Assembly: GCA_900315165.1 (NCBI GenBank)
Contig: OMXZ01000010.1
Location: forward strand, 1 to 54,974
Source: an uncultured Actinomycetes bacterium
GTDB lineage: Bacteria; Actinomycetota; Coriobacteriia; Coriobacteriales; Atopobiaceae
DNA: 54,974 bases
Direction of reading: 5' to 3'
Positions 38,013-45,774 of the stretch are shown one piece after another. The notes below the pieces were generated by a model. It saw only the letters and a list, made by a program, of their open reading frames with translations. It searched no databases and had not been told where the DNA came from. Every line of letters starts with the position of its first letter. The stretch's first letter is position 1. Made by a program: the position numbers and the translations under genes.

Positions 38013-40028
38013 ATGGGGAAGAAGCGCGCGTATCGGCAGCGCAACCAGCGGGGCCCGCGCAAGTCGTCGCCGGTCGTGCAGGGGACCCTGCGCGTGTCGG
38101 GCAAGGGGCGAGCCACGGTCGAGACGGCCGAGGGCGTCTTTGCGGTGGCACGGGGCGGGTTGCGCGAGGCCATGAACGGCGACGAGGTCCGCGTGTCGCT
38201 CGTGCGCCGCGGCGGGCCCGAGCAGGTCGCCGTCGTGCGCGACGTGGTGTCGCGGGCGACCGAGAGCTTTGTCGGGACCTTCGACACGGCCGACCCCCTG
38301 GGCGTCGTGCGCCCGCTCGACGCCCGCCTGCGTCATGACTTCTTCGTCCTGCCCGAGGACACGAGCGTGGCCCGGCTCGGCGTGCGGCCGGGCGATGTCG
38401 TGCGGGCCCGTATCCTCGAATACCCCGATCGCCGTAGCGCCGGCGTGGCCACGCTTGATGCGCGGCTCGGCAGCTCCGCCGAGCTCGACCTGGGCGTGGA
38501 GTCCGTGATTGCCTCGTATGGCTTCGCGACCGAATTCCCGCCGCGTGTGCTGGAGGAGGCTGCGAGGCTGCGGCTTGACGTCGCAGGAGCCCTAGCCGCC
38601 GATCCGCTCCGCCGCGACCTGCGCGGCGAGCTCACGCTGACCGTCGACCCGACCGATGCGCGCGACTTCGACGATGCCGTGAGCGCCCGACGACTGCCCG
38701 AGGGCGGCTACGAGCTCGGCGTCCACATCGCCGATGTCAGCCACTATGTGCCCTGGGACAGCCCGATCGACCTCGAGGCCCGCGGCCGCACGACCTCGGT
38801 CTACCTGGTCGACCGCGTGTTGCCCATGCTGCCCGAGCGTCTCTGCAACGACCTCTGCTCCCTGCGGCCCGACGAGGACCGCCTCACGATGAGCGTCCGC
38901 CTGGCGCTCGACGCGCGGGCCGAGGTAATGTCCGCCGAGGCCTTCCCCGCGGTGATCCGCTCGCATGCGCGGCTGGACTACGACACCGTGGATGCCCTGC
39001 TCGAGGGTGCGACAGACGCGGCGCACTTGCCCTGCGCGACGGAGCATGCGGTCGACGTCGCGACGACCCTGCGCATCCTCGACGAAATTGGCAGACTCCG
39101 GCGCGAGCGGCGGCGTGAGCGCGGTTCGGTCGACTTCGACACGCGCGAGGCCAAGGTGGTGCTCGATTCCGACGGCCATCCCACGGGCGTGAGCGTGCGC
39201 GAGCGGACCCGCGCGACCGGCCTGATTGAGGAAGCCATGCTCCTCGCCAATGAAGCCGTGGCCCGCATGCTGGCACAGGCCGAGGTGCCGGCTCCCTTCC
39301 GCACCCACGAACGCCCCGCCCCCGACGACCTCAAGGGGACCCTGCCCGTCCTGCGCGAGCTGGGGATCATCGACCCCGCGACAGAGCCGGACCTCGTGGC
39401 GGGCAGCCCCTTCGCCCTGCAGGACGTGCTGGCTGCAGCGCGGGGTACCTCCGCCGCCCCGCTCGCGACGGCGCTCCTCCTCCGCGCACAGAAACGCGCC
39501 GTCTACCTGCCCCACAACGACGGCCACTATGCCCTGGGCGCTGAGGCCTACTGCCACTTCACCTCGCCGATCCGTCGCTATCCCGATCTTGTGGTCCATC
39601 GCGCCCTCAAGGCCTTGCTCCACCGTACGACCGAGTCGCGCGAGCAGCGCGCGGTCGCTCGTCAGCTGCCGCAGATCTGCCGGACCTGCTCGGACGTCGA
39701 GCGGTCGGCTGACGCCGCGGCGCGCATGACGCAGAAACTCAAGATGGCCGAGCTCTTCTCGGCCCACATCGGCGAGGACTTTTCGGGTGTCGTAATGGGC
39801 TGCGAGCGCTTCGGCCTTTTCGTGGAGCTGGACGACACCTGCGCCGAGGGCCTCCTGCCCGTGCGTGCGCTGGGCGACGAGTATTTCACCTTTGATGACG
39901 CGCGGATGTCGCTGACCGGTGAGGAGTCCGGCCGCATCTGGCGTGTGGGCCAGCGGGTCGCCGTGCGCGTGGTGCGCGCCGACGCCGCCTCGGGCCAGAT
40001 CGACTTCGCATTGTCCGGCCGCCAGTAG
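38013..40028 (+). CDS. rnr: RNase II/RNase R family 3'-5' exoribonuclease
   Basis: The 671-residue enzyme degrades RNA processively and, as RNase R, works with tmRNA-SmpB to clear faulty mRNA. A basic N terminus and cold-shock-like region precede the RNB catalytic domain with the metal-binding DPTDARDFDDAVS motif. ADVSHYV and the GHYALGAEAYCHFTSPIRRYPDL signature (around residues 505-530) follow, then a C-terminal S1 domain. It is shorter than E. coli RNase R (about 800) but normal for compact Gram-positive forms. smpB two genes downstream supports the RNase R role. Confidence 0.94.
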   Translation: MGKKRAYRQRNQRGPRKSSPVVQGTLRVSGKGRATVETAEGVFAVARGGLREAMNGDEVRVSLVRRGGPEQVAVVRDVVSRATESFVGTFDTADPLGVVRPLDARLRHDFFVLPEDTSVARLGVRPGDVVRARILEYPDRRSAGVATLDARLGSSAELDLGVESVIASYGFATEFPPRVLEEAARLRLDVAGALAADPLRRDLRGELTLTVDPTDARDFDDAVSARRLPEGGYELGVHIADVSHYVPWDSPIDLEARGRTTSVYLVDRVLPMLPERLCNDLCSLRPDEDRLTMSVRLALDARAEVMSAEAFPAVIRSHARLDYDTVDALLEGATDAAHLPCATEHAVDVATTLRILDEIGRLRRERRRERGSVDFDTREAKVVLDSDGHPTGVSVRERTRATGLIEEAMLLANEAVARMLAQAEVPAPFRTHERPAPDDLKGTLPVLRELGIIDPATEPDLVAGSPFALQDVLAAARGTSAAPLATALLLRAQKRAVYLPHNDGHYALGAEAYCHFTSPIRRYPDLVVHRALKALLHRTTESREQRAVARQLPQICRTCSDVERSADAAARMTQKLKMAELFSAHIGEDFSGVVMGCERFGLFVELDDTCAEGLLPVRALGDEYFTFDDARMSLTGEESGRIWRVGQRVAVRVVRADAASGQIDFALSGRQ

Positions 40029-40068
40029 GGTAGACTAGCCACACGACACAGAGAGTACAGGAGCATAC

Positions 40069-40932
40069 ATGCAGGCACATAGCACTATGGAAGACGAGCT
40101 TAACCGCGCGGAGGGCCTCCTCGTAAACGGCGAGGACCAGCTCGCAGCCGACCTGCTCGCCCGCCTCGCCGAGGATGCGGAGGAGTACGTCGACCGCAAC
40201 TGCCCCACCACCGACGAGCTCCAATGGTTCAGCTTCCCGACCCTTTTTGAACGCCTGGCCTACCGCCGTGTGGAGAATGACCCCCGTGAACTGCGCGATG
40301 TGGGCGAGCCGCTCGAGCGGCTCTATGGCGACCTGGGCCTGGCCGAGGTGCGCCTGGGCGATTACGAGGCCGCGAAGCGCGCGCTCACGCAGGCCGTGCG
40401 CTGGAACCCGATGGGTTGCGAGCATCGGCTCAACCTCGCGGACCTCTACCGCATCTCTGGCGATATGCGGGAGTACCTGGCACTGAGCTATTCCGTCTTC
40501 GAGCGCGCGAGCGATGTCAGGCACTTGGCCCGCGCCTTCACCAATTTCGCTGGCTGGTTCGAGGCGGAGCAGAAGCCTCGCGCCCAGGCAGCCGCCCTGC
40601 GTGCCGCGCGCCGGCTGGACGCTCACGACGGCGCCACGGACGCCGCGCTCGACCTGGCGCGCGGGACCGACCACGACCCCGATGCCCTGACGGATGCCGA
40701 GGCCCGTGACGTGCTTGCGGAGGAAGGCCTGCCCGACGGCGCCAACGCCGAGATCGCCATCTGCCTGCTCATGTGCGCGAGCGATGTGGCCGAGCTGGGC
40801 CAGCGCGACCTTGCGACCCGCCTCACCCTGCGCGCCCGCGACCTGGTGGGACAGGACGCGTCGATGGCGCTGCTCCAGCTCATCCACGCGGACGACGAGG
40901 AGGGCGACGGCGATGCCGGGCAAGAAGGGTAA
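40069..40932 (+). CDS. TPR-like helical protein of unknown function
   Basis: The 287-residue protein is soluble and acidic, with helix-turn-helix pairs that read as tetratricopeptide repeats, best seen in the middle (LGLAEVRLGDYEAAKRALTQAVRWNP, then NLADLYRISGDMREYLALSYSVF). It starts after CAGGAG. A TAGACT -10 at 40032 just after rnr suggests its own promoter. Its end overlaps smpB by 20 bases, so it is probably translated with SmpB. I do not recognise a specific family; a scaffold role near trans-translation is only a guess from position. Confidence 0.7.
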   Translation: MQAHSTMEDELNRAEGLLVNGEDQLAADLLARLAEDAEEYVDRNCPTTDELQWFSFPTLFERLAYRRVENDPRELRDVGEPLERLYGDLGLAEVRLGDYEAAKRALTQAVRWNPMGCEHRLNLADLYRISGDMREYLALSYSVFERASDVRHLARAFTNFAGWFEAEQKPRAQAAALRAARRLDAHDGATDAALDLARGTDHDPDALTDAEARDVLAEEGLPDGANAEIAICLLMCASDVAELGQRDLATRLTLRARDLVGQDASMALLQLIHADDEEGDGDAGQEG

Positions 40933-41395
40933 CGAGCGCCAGATCAAGGTCATCGCGCGCAACCGCACCGCCCGCCACGACTACGAGATCGGCGAGACTT
41001 GGGAGGCGGGTATCGAGCTCTCGGGTTCCGAGGTCAAGAGCCTGCGCGAGCGTCCCTCCCAGATCACGGACACCTATTGCGTGGTCCGCGGAGGCCAGCT
41101 CTGGCTCGTGGGCATGCATATCCATCCCTATTCGTACAGCAGCGCCTGGGGTGTGGACCCCGACCGGCGCCGCCGCCTGCTGATGCACAAGCGCCAGATC
41201 CGCTACCTGGACGAGAAGCTGCGCGACAAGGGCACTGCCATCGTGCCGCTGCAGATGTACTTCGACGAGCACAACCGCGTGAAGGTCCAGGTGGGCCTCG
41301 GCCGCGGCAAGAAGCTCTACGACAAGCGCCGCGACCTCGCCGCCCGCCAGGTCGACCGCGACATCCAGCGCGCCCTCAAGGAGCGCAGCCGTTAA
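40913..41395 (+). CDS. smpB: SsrA-binding protein SmpB
   Basis: SmpB binds tmRNA and places it in the A site of stalled ribosomes. The 160-residue protein has the OB-fold core (RNRTARHDYEI, AGIELSGSEVKSLRE), the YSSAWGVDPDRRRRLLMHK region and the basic C-terminal tail (KLYDKRRDLAARQVDRDIQR) that reaches the mRNA channel. The ATG at 40913 follows GAGGAGG and overlaps the previous gene. Its RNA partner ssrA lies 9 kb downstream, beyond an accessory insertion. Confidence 0.97.
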   Translation: MPGKKGNERQIKVIARNRTARHDYEIGETWEAGIELSGSEVKSLRERPSQITDTYCVVRGGQLWLVGMHIHPYSYSSAWGVDPDRRRRLLMHKRQIRYLDEKLRDKGTAIVPLQMYFDEHNRVKVQVGLGRGKKLYDKRRDLAARQVDRDIQRALKERSR

Positions 41396-41421
41396 GGCTG
41401 TCCCGCCGCGGGCGGGCGGGG

Positions 41422-41427
41422 TATACT
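41422..41427 (+). promoter_or_regulatory. -10 element of the rubredoxin gene
   Basis: TATACT 55 bp before the start. A CCCGCC/GGCGGG hairpin (41402-41416) without a T tract lies just upstream. Confidence 0.35.
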
Positions 41428-41482
41428 AGCCGCAAGCGCAGACCGCGCCGCGCATCCGCGCACCGTCGAGAGAGGAGCCGAC

Positions 41483-41626
41483 ATGGCTGACGAGAAGAAG
41501 ACTTACACGTTCCGCTGCACCGTCTGTGGGTATGAGGTCACCGTCGATACGCCCGAGCTGCCCGAGGACTTTGTCTGCCCCGTCTGCGGCGTCGGCCCCG
41601 ACATGTTCGAGCTGGTCGAGGACTAA
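41483..41626 (+). CDS. Small rubredoxin-like iron protein
   Basis: The 47-residue protein has the four iron ligands C12, C15, C32 and C35 in CTVCGY and CPVCG, as in rubredoxin. The stretch between the two pairs is only 16 residues, against roughly 25-30 in classical rubredoxins, so the loop with the usual acidic and glycine residues is missing. It resembles the rubredoxin-like domains attached to rubrerythrins. A role as a small electron carrier in oxygen or peroxide defence of an anaerobe is plausible. The ATG follows AGAGGAG. Confidence 0.88.
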   Translation: MADEKKTYTFRCTVCGYEVTVDTPELPEDFVCPVCGVGPDMFELVED

Positions 41627-41635
41627 CCATTGCGC

Positions 41636-41658
41636 GACAGGTGACAGGGGACTGTCAC
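41636..41658 (+). repeat. REP-like repeat, left copy
   Basis: This 23-bp segment contains GTGACAG-GGGA-CTGTCAC, a perfect 7-bp palindrome. A 20-of-23 match lies at 43222-43244, so the two copies bracket the hipBA-like genes. Confidence 0.6.
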
Positions 41659-41675
41659 ACGCAAGTGACGTGCAA

Positions 41676-41708
41676 GGGGCGTCGGGGTGACCCGGCGCCC
41701 CTTTTTCG
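41676..41708 (+). terminator. Terminator after the rubredoxin gene
   Basis: GGGGCG (41676-41681) and the CGCCCC arm ending at 41701 form a hairpin with inner CGGG/CCCG pairs, followed by TTTTT. Confidence 0.8.
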
Positions 41709-41715
41709 TAGATTC

Positions 41716-41744
41716 TTGAAACAGGGCGATATAACAGCTAATAT
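41716..41744 (+). promoter_or_regulatory. Promoter of the hipBA-like operon
   Basis: TTGAAA (41716-41721), 17 bp, TAATAT (41739-41744), in a strikingly AT-rich patch of about 90 bp within a GC-rich region. Confidence 0.65.
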
Positions 41745-41791
41745 ATTATCTAGAATAATTGATAAATATAAATAGGATTAAAATATTAGCT
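41736..41791 (+). promoter_or_regulatory. Candidate HipB operator pair
   Basis: AGCTAATAT (41736-41744) and ATATTAGCT (41783-41791) are perfect inverted copies. One overlaps the -10 box, the other touches the hipB ATG. This is the arrangement expected for autorepression by a HipB-like antitoxin. Confidence 0.45.
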
Positions 41792-42094
41792 ATGATTGAC
41801 CTACTCAAACAAACTCCCGACGCCATCTGCAGCGGCCTCGCCACGCGCGAGAGGGCGCGGCGCAGGGAACAGAAAATCAGCCAGTCAGAGCTCGCTGCCA
41901 AAAGCGGTGTGAGCTTGGGATCGCTCAAGCGGTTTGAGCAGACAGGCCAGATTTCATTGGAATCGCTGGTAAAGCTTGCCGGAGCGCTCGGTTACAGCGG
42001 TGATTTTTCAGCCTTGTTCGAGCGCAAAGCATACGCCTCCATCGAGGAGGTGATCGCGGATGCCGAAGCGAACAGGCGCAAGGGTCAACGCTGA
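41792..42094 (+). CDS. HipB-like helix-turn-helix antitoxin/regulator
   Basis: The 100-residue protein has an XRE-type helix-turn-helix (about residues 28-65, with ISQSELAAKSGVSLGSLKRFEQTG). Its position directly before and overlapping a HipA-like kinase gene identifies it as the antitoxin-type partner that represses the operon. The ATG at 41792 lacks a strong ribosome-binding site; a TTG 33 bases upstream is an alternative. The gene lies in an AT-rich patch, unlike its neighbours, suggesting acquisition by transfer. Confidence 0.8.
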   Translation: MIDLLKQTPDAICSGLATRERARRREQKISQSELAAKSGVSLGSLKRFEQTGQISLESLVKLAGALGYSGDFSALFERKAYASIEEVIADAEANRRKGQR

Positions 42095-43223
42095 TGTGCT
42101 CTCCGGGCTCACTCACGTCGAGGTGTGGAACCAGAGTCGCCGCGTAGGTACCTTGGCCCAGCCCGACCCCAGGTCCGCATGCCTCTTTGAATACGATGAA
42201 GCTTGGATGCGCGATGGATTCGCGATCGCTCCTTACAGTCTGGAATTGCGACAGGGGGTAATGGCCCCGCCGAACGCAGGGATTGGCGGGCTGCACGGTA
42301 TCTTTGCCGATAGCCTCCCCGGCGACTGGGGGCAGCTTCTCGTCGAGCGCAGGCTTGCCGAGCTCGGCATTGACGCTTCGAGACTCGGACCGCTGGAGCG
42401 ACTTTCTATCGTCGGCGCTAACGGCCCCGGGGCATTAGAGTATCGCCCTGTCTTTGCAGCCCAGCGTGAGGGCAGCAAACAGGCTGAGGAGGATTTTGAC
42501 AAGCTCGCTTTGCAATGCCAAGCGATCCTTGATGATAAGGACGCGGACGACATCGACAGACTCTACGCGCGCGGTGGATCTTCGGGCGGCGCTCGCCCGA
42601 AGATGGAAATATGGCTGGACGGGAGCCCGTGGTTCGTAAAATTCCCTACGCGCGAGGACGGTCTCTCTGCGGGAGCGGATGAGTATCGCCTCATGCTGCT
42701 GGCGAAAGAGTGCGGAATCATCGTGCCCGAGGTTTGTCTCATTCCCTCCGAGGTGTGTCCCGGCTTCTTTGCCACAAAGCGATTCGATCGCGTGCGCCTG
42801 TCTGATGGCAGCCTGAGCAGGGTATATATGGCATCTGCCGCAGCCCTCCTCGAGAAAAGCCCCTTTGACAGCTCGGACTATCGGGAGCTTATGGCCCTCT
42901 GTTTCGACCTCACGCGCGACGTGCGGGATTGCGAGCAGCTGTATCTGGTCATGTGCTTCAACGTTCTGGTTGGCAATCAAGACGATCACCTGAAAAACTT
43001 CAGCTTCCTCTATGACGAGGCAGAAAGGGCATGGCACCTCTCACCCGCCTATGACCTCACGCGGGTACAGGGATTTTTGGGCGAGCATGCCACGCTGGTG
43101 AACGGTAAAGGCACGGCGATCACGCAGGACGATCTCGTGTCGGTGGGAAAGTCGGGCGGAATATCCGCTCGCAAGTGCAGGGAGCTTCTCGGCGTGGTCC
43201 GTGATGTCACGAGCGTCGTGTGA
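42060..43223 (+). CDS. HipA-like serine/threonine kinase (type II toxin)
   Basis: The 387-residue protein has the N-terminal HipA subdomain (VEVWNQSRRVGTLAQ) and the kinase core: the loop GGSSGGARPKMEIW, KFP just after, the catalytic loop with D308 and N313 in GNQDDHLKNFSFL, and the metal-binding segment SPAYDLT. HipA toxins phosphorylate aminoacyl-tRNA synthetases (GltX in E. coli) and cause growth arrest; the target here is unknown. The ATG overlaps hipB by 35 bases and follows GAGGAGG. It is somewhat shorter than E. coli HipA (440). Confidence 0.87.
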   Translation: MPKRTGARVNADVLSGLTHVEVWNQSRRVGTLAQPDPRSACLFEYDEAWMRDGFAIAPYSLELRQGVMAPPNAGIGGLHGIFADSLPGDWGQLLVERRLAELGIDASRLGPLERLSIVGANGPGALEYRPVFAAQREGSKQAEEDFDKLALQCQAILDDKDADDIDRLYARGGSSGGARPKMEIWLDGSPWFVKFPTREDGLSAGADEYRLMLLAKECGIIVPEVCLIPSEVCPGFFATKRFDRVRLSDGSLSRVYMASAAALLEKSPFDSSDYRELMALCFDLTRDVRDCEQLYLVMCFNVLVGNQDDHLKNFSFLYDEAERAWHLSPAYDLTRVQGFLGEHATLVNGKGTAITQDDLVSVGKSGGISARKCRELLGVVRDVTSVV

Positions 43224-43244
43224 CAGGTGAAGGGGGAGTGTCAC
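43222..43244 (+). repeat. REP-like repeat, right copy
   Basis: Matches 41636-41658 at 20 of 23 positions but with a weaker palindrome. It spans the hipA stop codon and the end of the serine recombinase gene. Confidence 0.55.
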
Positions 43245-44839
43245 GGGGGAGCCTCACGCGTACTGTCACAAAAAACGGGCTGCGACGTTGCTGATGCCGG
43301 TCGCGGCCCGCGGGCACACATGGTGGAGCTGGACGCGTACTCGTCGAACTCCTCCTCAGCATCAGCTAAATCACCTATATCTATCTCGGCATTCTCGGTG
43401 AACAGCCCGGTAAACGTCACCCTATCGTCGTAGACGAAAACCTTGTCGACGAAATACTCCATCACCGCATCGCGCGTCTCGGTGTTCGACAGGTCGGCGT
43501 GCAGATAGCGGTAGAAATACTCGCCGATGCTGTTCGCATCCTCCTCCATCATGATGAGCTTCAGCTCCTCGTCGCGAATGGAGGCTTCCAACGCCTTCTT
43601 GCGGCCTTCAAGCTCAAGGATGCGAGCTTGCACGGTGTCGTTGATGACGCCTTGCTCCAACGCCCTCACGAGGTTGTCGAGGGCCTTCTGCGTCTCCCTC
43701 TCTTGCCGTACAAGGGAGTCAAGGAAGCTTGTGTCTCGGTGGGCGTTCCGGAAGTACGCCGTGGTGTCGGCTGCGAGAGAAGCGACCATCTCCTGATCGT
43801 CGAGTATCTCGCTCAAAAGAGACAGCACCAGCTCCTCGATTACCTGCTTGCGCACGGGCTTTTTGCCACACATATGCTTGCGCTGACCTGCGCAGTAATA
43901 GTAGAAGTACCGACTGCTCTTGCCGCTTACGCCGTGCATAGGGCATCCGCACTCACCGCAGTAGAGCTTTCCGGCGAGCCAGTAGTCGGGGGCGTCTGCT
44001 CGACTCGTACCGTTCGCTTTCCGAGCGCCTCGACGCTTGTTCTCTTGGAGCTTGCGCTGCGCCTGCTCGAACAGGTCTTGAGAGACGAGGGCAGGCATGC
44101 CACCCTCGATGACCACATCAGCGAAGCGGTAAACGCCCGTGTAGGCGTCGTTGCGCAGGATGCTCCGCAGGCTATTGACAGTGAAGCGATGGCCCAAGAT
44201 GGTCTTCGCGCCCTGCTCATTCAAGCGTGCTGCTATCTTCGCCATCGGCTCGCCCGCAGCGTACTCCTCGAAGATGCGCTGCACTATCGGTGCCGTGTCG
44301 GGGTCAGGTTCGAAGTGGTCATCCTCGTCCGACCTGTACCCGGTAATACGCCGACCATTAGTGCGGCAACTCCTCGCATTGGCGAGCATCCCGCGCCTGA
44401 TGTTGCGGCTCAGCTGCTTGCTGTAATATTCGGCCATGCCATCGAGCAGCGATTCAAACAGCGCAGCCTCGGCCTCATCATCAGGAATGGACTCGGCCAC
44501 GAGGGCGATACGATAGCCTGAGTCGCGTATCGTACGCTTGGCGAGGACAAGCTCGTACTTGTCACGCCCGAGTCGGTCGGTCTTCCACAGGATCAGGGTC
44601 GAGGCCTTGACCTTGTCGAGTTCGGCAAGCATCTGCTGGTAGCCCGGTCTTTGGTCTGTCGTCCCCGAGATACCCGCGTCCTCGTACTCTCGAATGATGC
44701 GCAGGCCCCTGGCCTCGGCGTAGCGATGTGCTTCCTCGCGCTGCTGCTCGATAGACGCCTCGTTCTGCGAGTGCGAAGAGAAGCGATAGTAGGCTATCGC
44801 AAGACTATTGTCGTTCTGGATGAACTTACGACCAGCCAA
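43241..44839 (-). CDS. Large serine recombinase (element integrase)
   Basis: The 532-residue protein has the resolvase catalytic domain with S21 in YYRFSSHSQ and the WKTDRLGR motif. It also has the Recombinase domain, a zinc ribbon (CGECGCPM ... CAGQRKHMCGKK) and a long coiled coil, the layout of large serine integrases. It would insert and excise the element by DNA crossover at short att sites. The start is TTG at 44839, behind GGGAGG. The last ~30 residues run to the left edge of the element, 18 bases from the hipA stop, and are low-complexity, so the natural C terminus may have been altered at the junction. Confidence 0.9.
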   Translation of the reverse strand: MAGRKFIQNDNSLAIAYYRFSSHSQNEASIEQQREEAHRYAEARGLRIIREYEDAGISGTTDQRPGYQQMLAELDKVKASTLILWKTDRLGRDKYELVLAKRTIRDSGYRIALVAESIPDDEAEAALFESLLDGMAEYYSKQLSRNIRRGMLANARSCRTNGRRITGYRSDEDDHFEPDPDTAPIVQRIFEEYAAGEPMAKIAARLNEQGAKTILGHRFTVNSLRSILRNDAYTGVYRFADVVIEGGMPALVSQDLFEQAQRKLQENKRRGARKANGTSRADAPDYWLAGKLYCGECGCPMHGVSGKSSRYFYYYCAGQRKHMCGKKPVRKQVIEELVLSLLSEILDDQEMVASLAADTTAYFRNAHRDTSFLDSLVRQERETQKALDNLVRALEQGVINDTVQARILELEGRKKALEASIRDEELKLIMMEEDANSIGEYFYRYLHADLSNTETRDAVMEYFVDKVFVYDDRVTFTGLFTENAEIDIGDLADAEEEFDEYASSSTMCARGPRPASATSQPVFCDSTREAPP

Positions 44840-44896
44840 GGACTACCACCTCCCACGTCGGGCTGTTCGTACAGGTACAGGTCGGAGATACATGGA

Positions 44897-45679
44897 TCAG
44901 AACAACGCCTCTTCTTCGTCGTAGCAAATAACATCCGTCTCAATCTCGTGGAGCACATTGCCCGGAATGTCGCCGACGGAAATCGTGTACACGGTTCCCA
45001 AACGTGGATTGAAGAAGCCGAGCTTGTCGATGGCGCGATAAATCTCAGCATCCTCTGAGTGCAGGCCAAGCAGCCAGTACATGCAGACCTGCAGCGTATG
45101 TGCGTTGGTGGGCGGCTTCACTGACACCTTGAAATCCCACAGCGTGTCTTTGGTGGTGAAATCGCCGTCACCTGTCGACACCATGAAGGTGTACCCGCCC
45201 TTGAAGGTGATTCCGTCATGGGTGACGGGGCCGTACTCCTCGAAGAAGCGGCAACCGCGTTCTACCATCTCACGCACGTTCTCGATGGTGGCGTCGTTCG
45301 GGGAGATGTCCTCAACAGGACGATATGCTTGAAGGCCTGCCCTAAACGCGGAGTCATAACCCGCCAGCTTGCATGCAGCGATGATTGAATCATCGTCCAG
45401 CCCGCTAATCACGTTCGCGAGCGATTCGGCGTTAGCGGTCTCGCCGACAAGCTCAGCGCCAAGGAAACTGATATGGAACGCCTCTTTGACTGGTGTACCG
45501 CAGGCAAAGCGCGTCATGTAATCGACGGCGATGCCCACGAGGCCAGCCGAGATGTTCTCGTCTTTCTGGTCGTGCAGAGTGCCGAGACCTTCAAGCTCTT
45601 TGACCTCCAACGAGCGAGGATTGATGTAACCTCCCCGCGGTTGCTTTATCGCTTTGATACGTTGCGTAACAGAGTACAT
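44897..45679 (-). CDS. PD-(D/E)XK-like nuclease superfamily protein of a mobile element
   Basis: The 260-residue protein contains a pattern typical of PD-(D/E)XK nucleases: D171/D173, then D182-x-K184 in LWDFKVS, then a Gln-containing helix (TLQVCMYWLLG), as in the RecB/Cas4-type core. It therefore may cut or bind DNA; this is inferred from motifs only. I chose ATG 45679 because it follows GGAGG; an upstream in-frame ATG adds 17 residues with no such site. It lies between the relaxase and the recombinase and may help processing of the element. Confidence 0.6.
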   Translation of the reverse strand: MYSVTQRIKAIKQPRGGYINPRSLEVKELEGLGTLHDQKDENISAGLVGIAVDYMTRFACGTPVKEAFHISFLGAELVGETANAESLANVISGLDDDSIIAACKLAGYDSAFRAGLQAYRPVEDISPNDATIENVREMVERGCRFFEEYGPVTHDGITFKGGYTFMVSTGDGDFTTKDTLWDFKVSVKPPTNAHTLQVCMYWLLGLHSEDAEIYRAIDKLGFFNPRLGTVYTISVGDIPGNVLHEIETDVICYDEEEALF

Positions 45680-45774
45680 GGCAATCCTCCTTCGGCTGAA
45701 TTGTTGCGGATCGGAAGCCCCACATGCCATTTGTGGGCGATAGATTCATTTTATCAGCCCCACCAGACAACAAT

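Noticed and set aside
43321-43354. Partial copy of the ssrA 3' end as an att site at the left edge of the element
   Set aside because: TGGTGGAG and TCGAACTCC recur here, but the spacing differs (15 versus 10 bases) and the intervening bases do not match; it lies within the recombinase gene and is probably chance.
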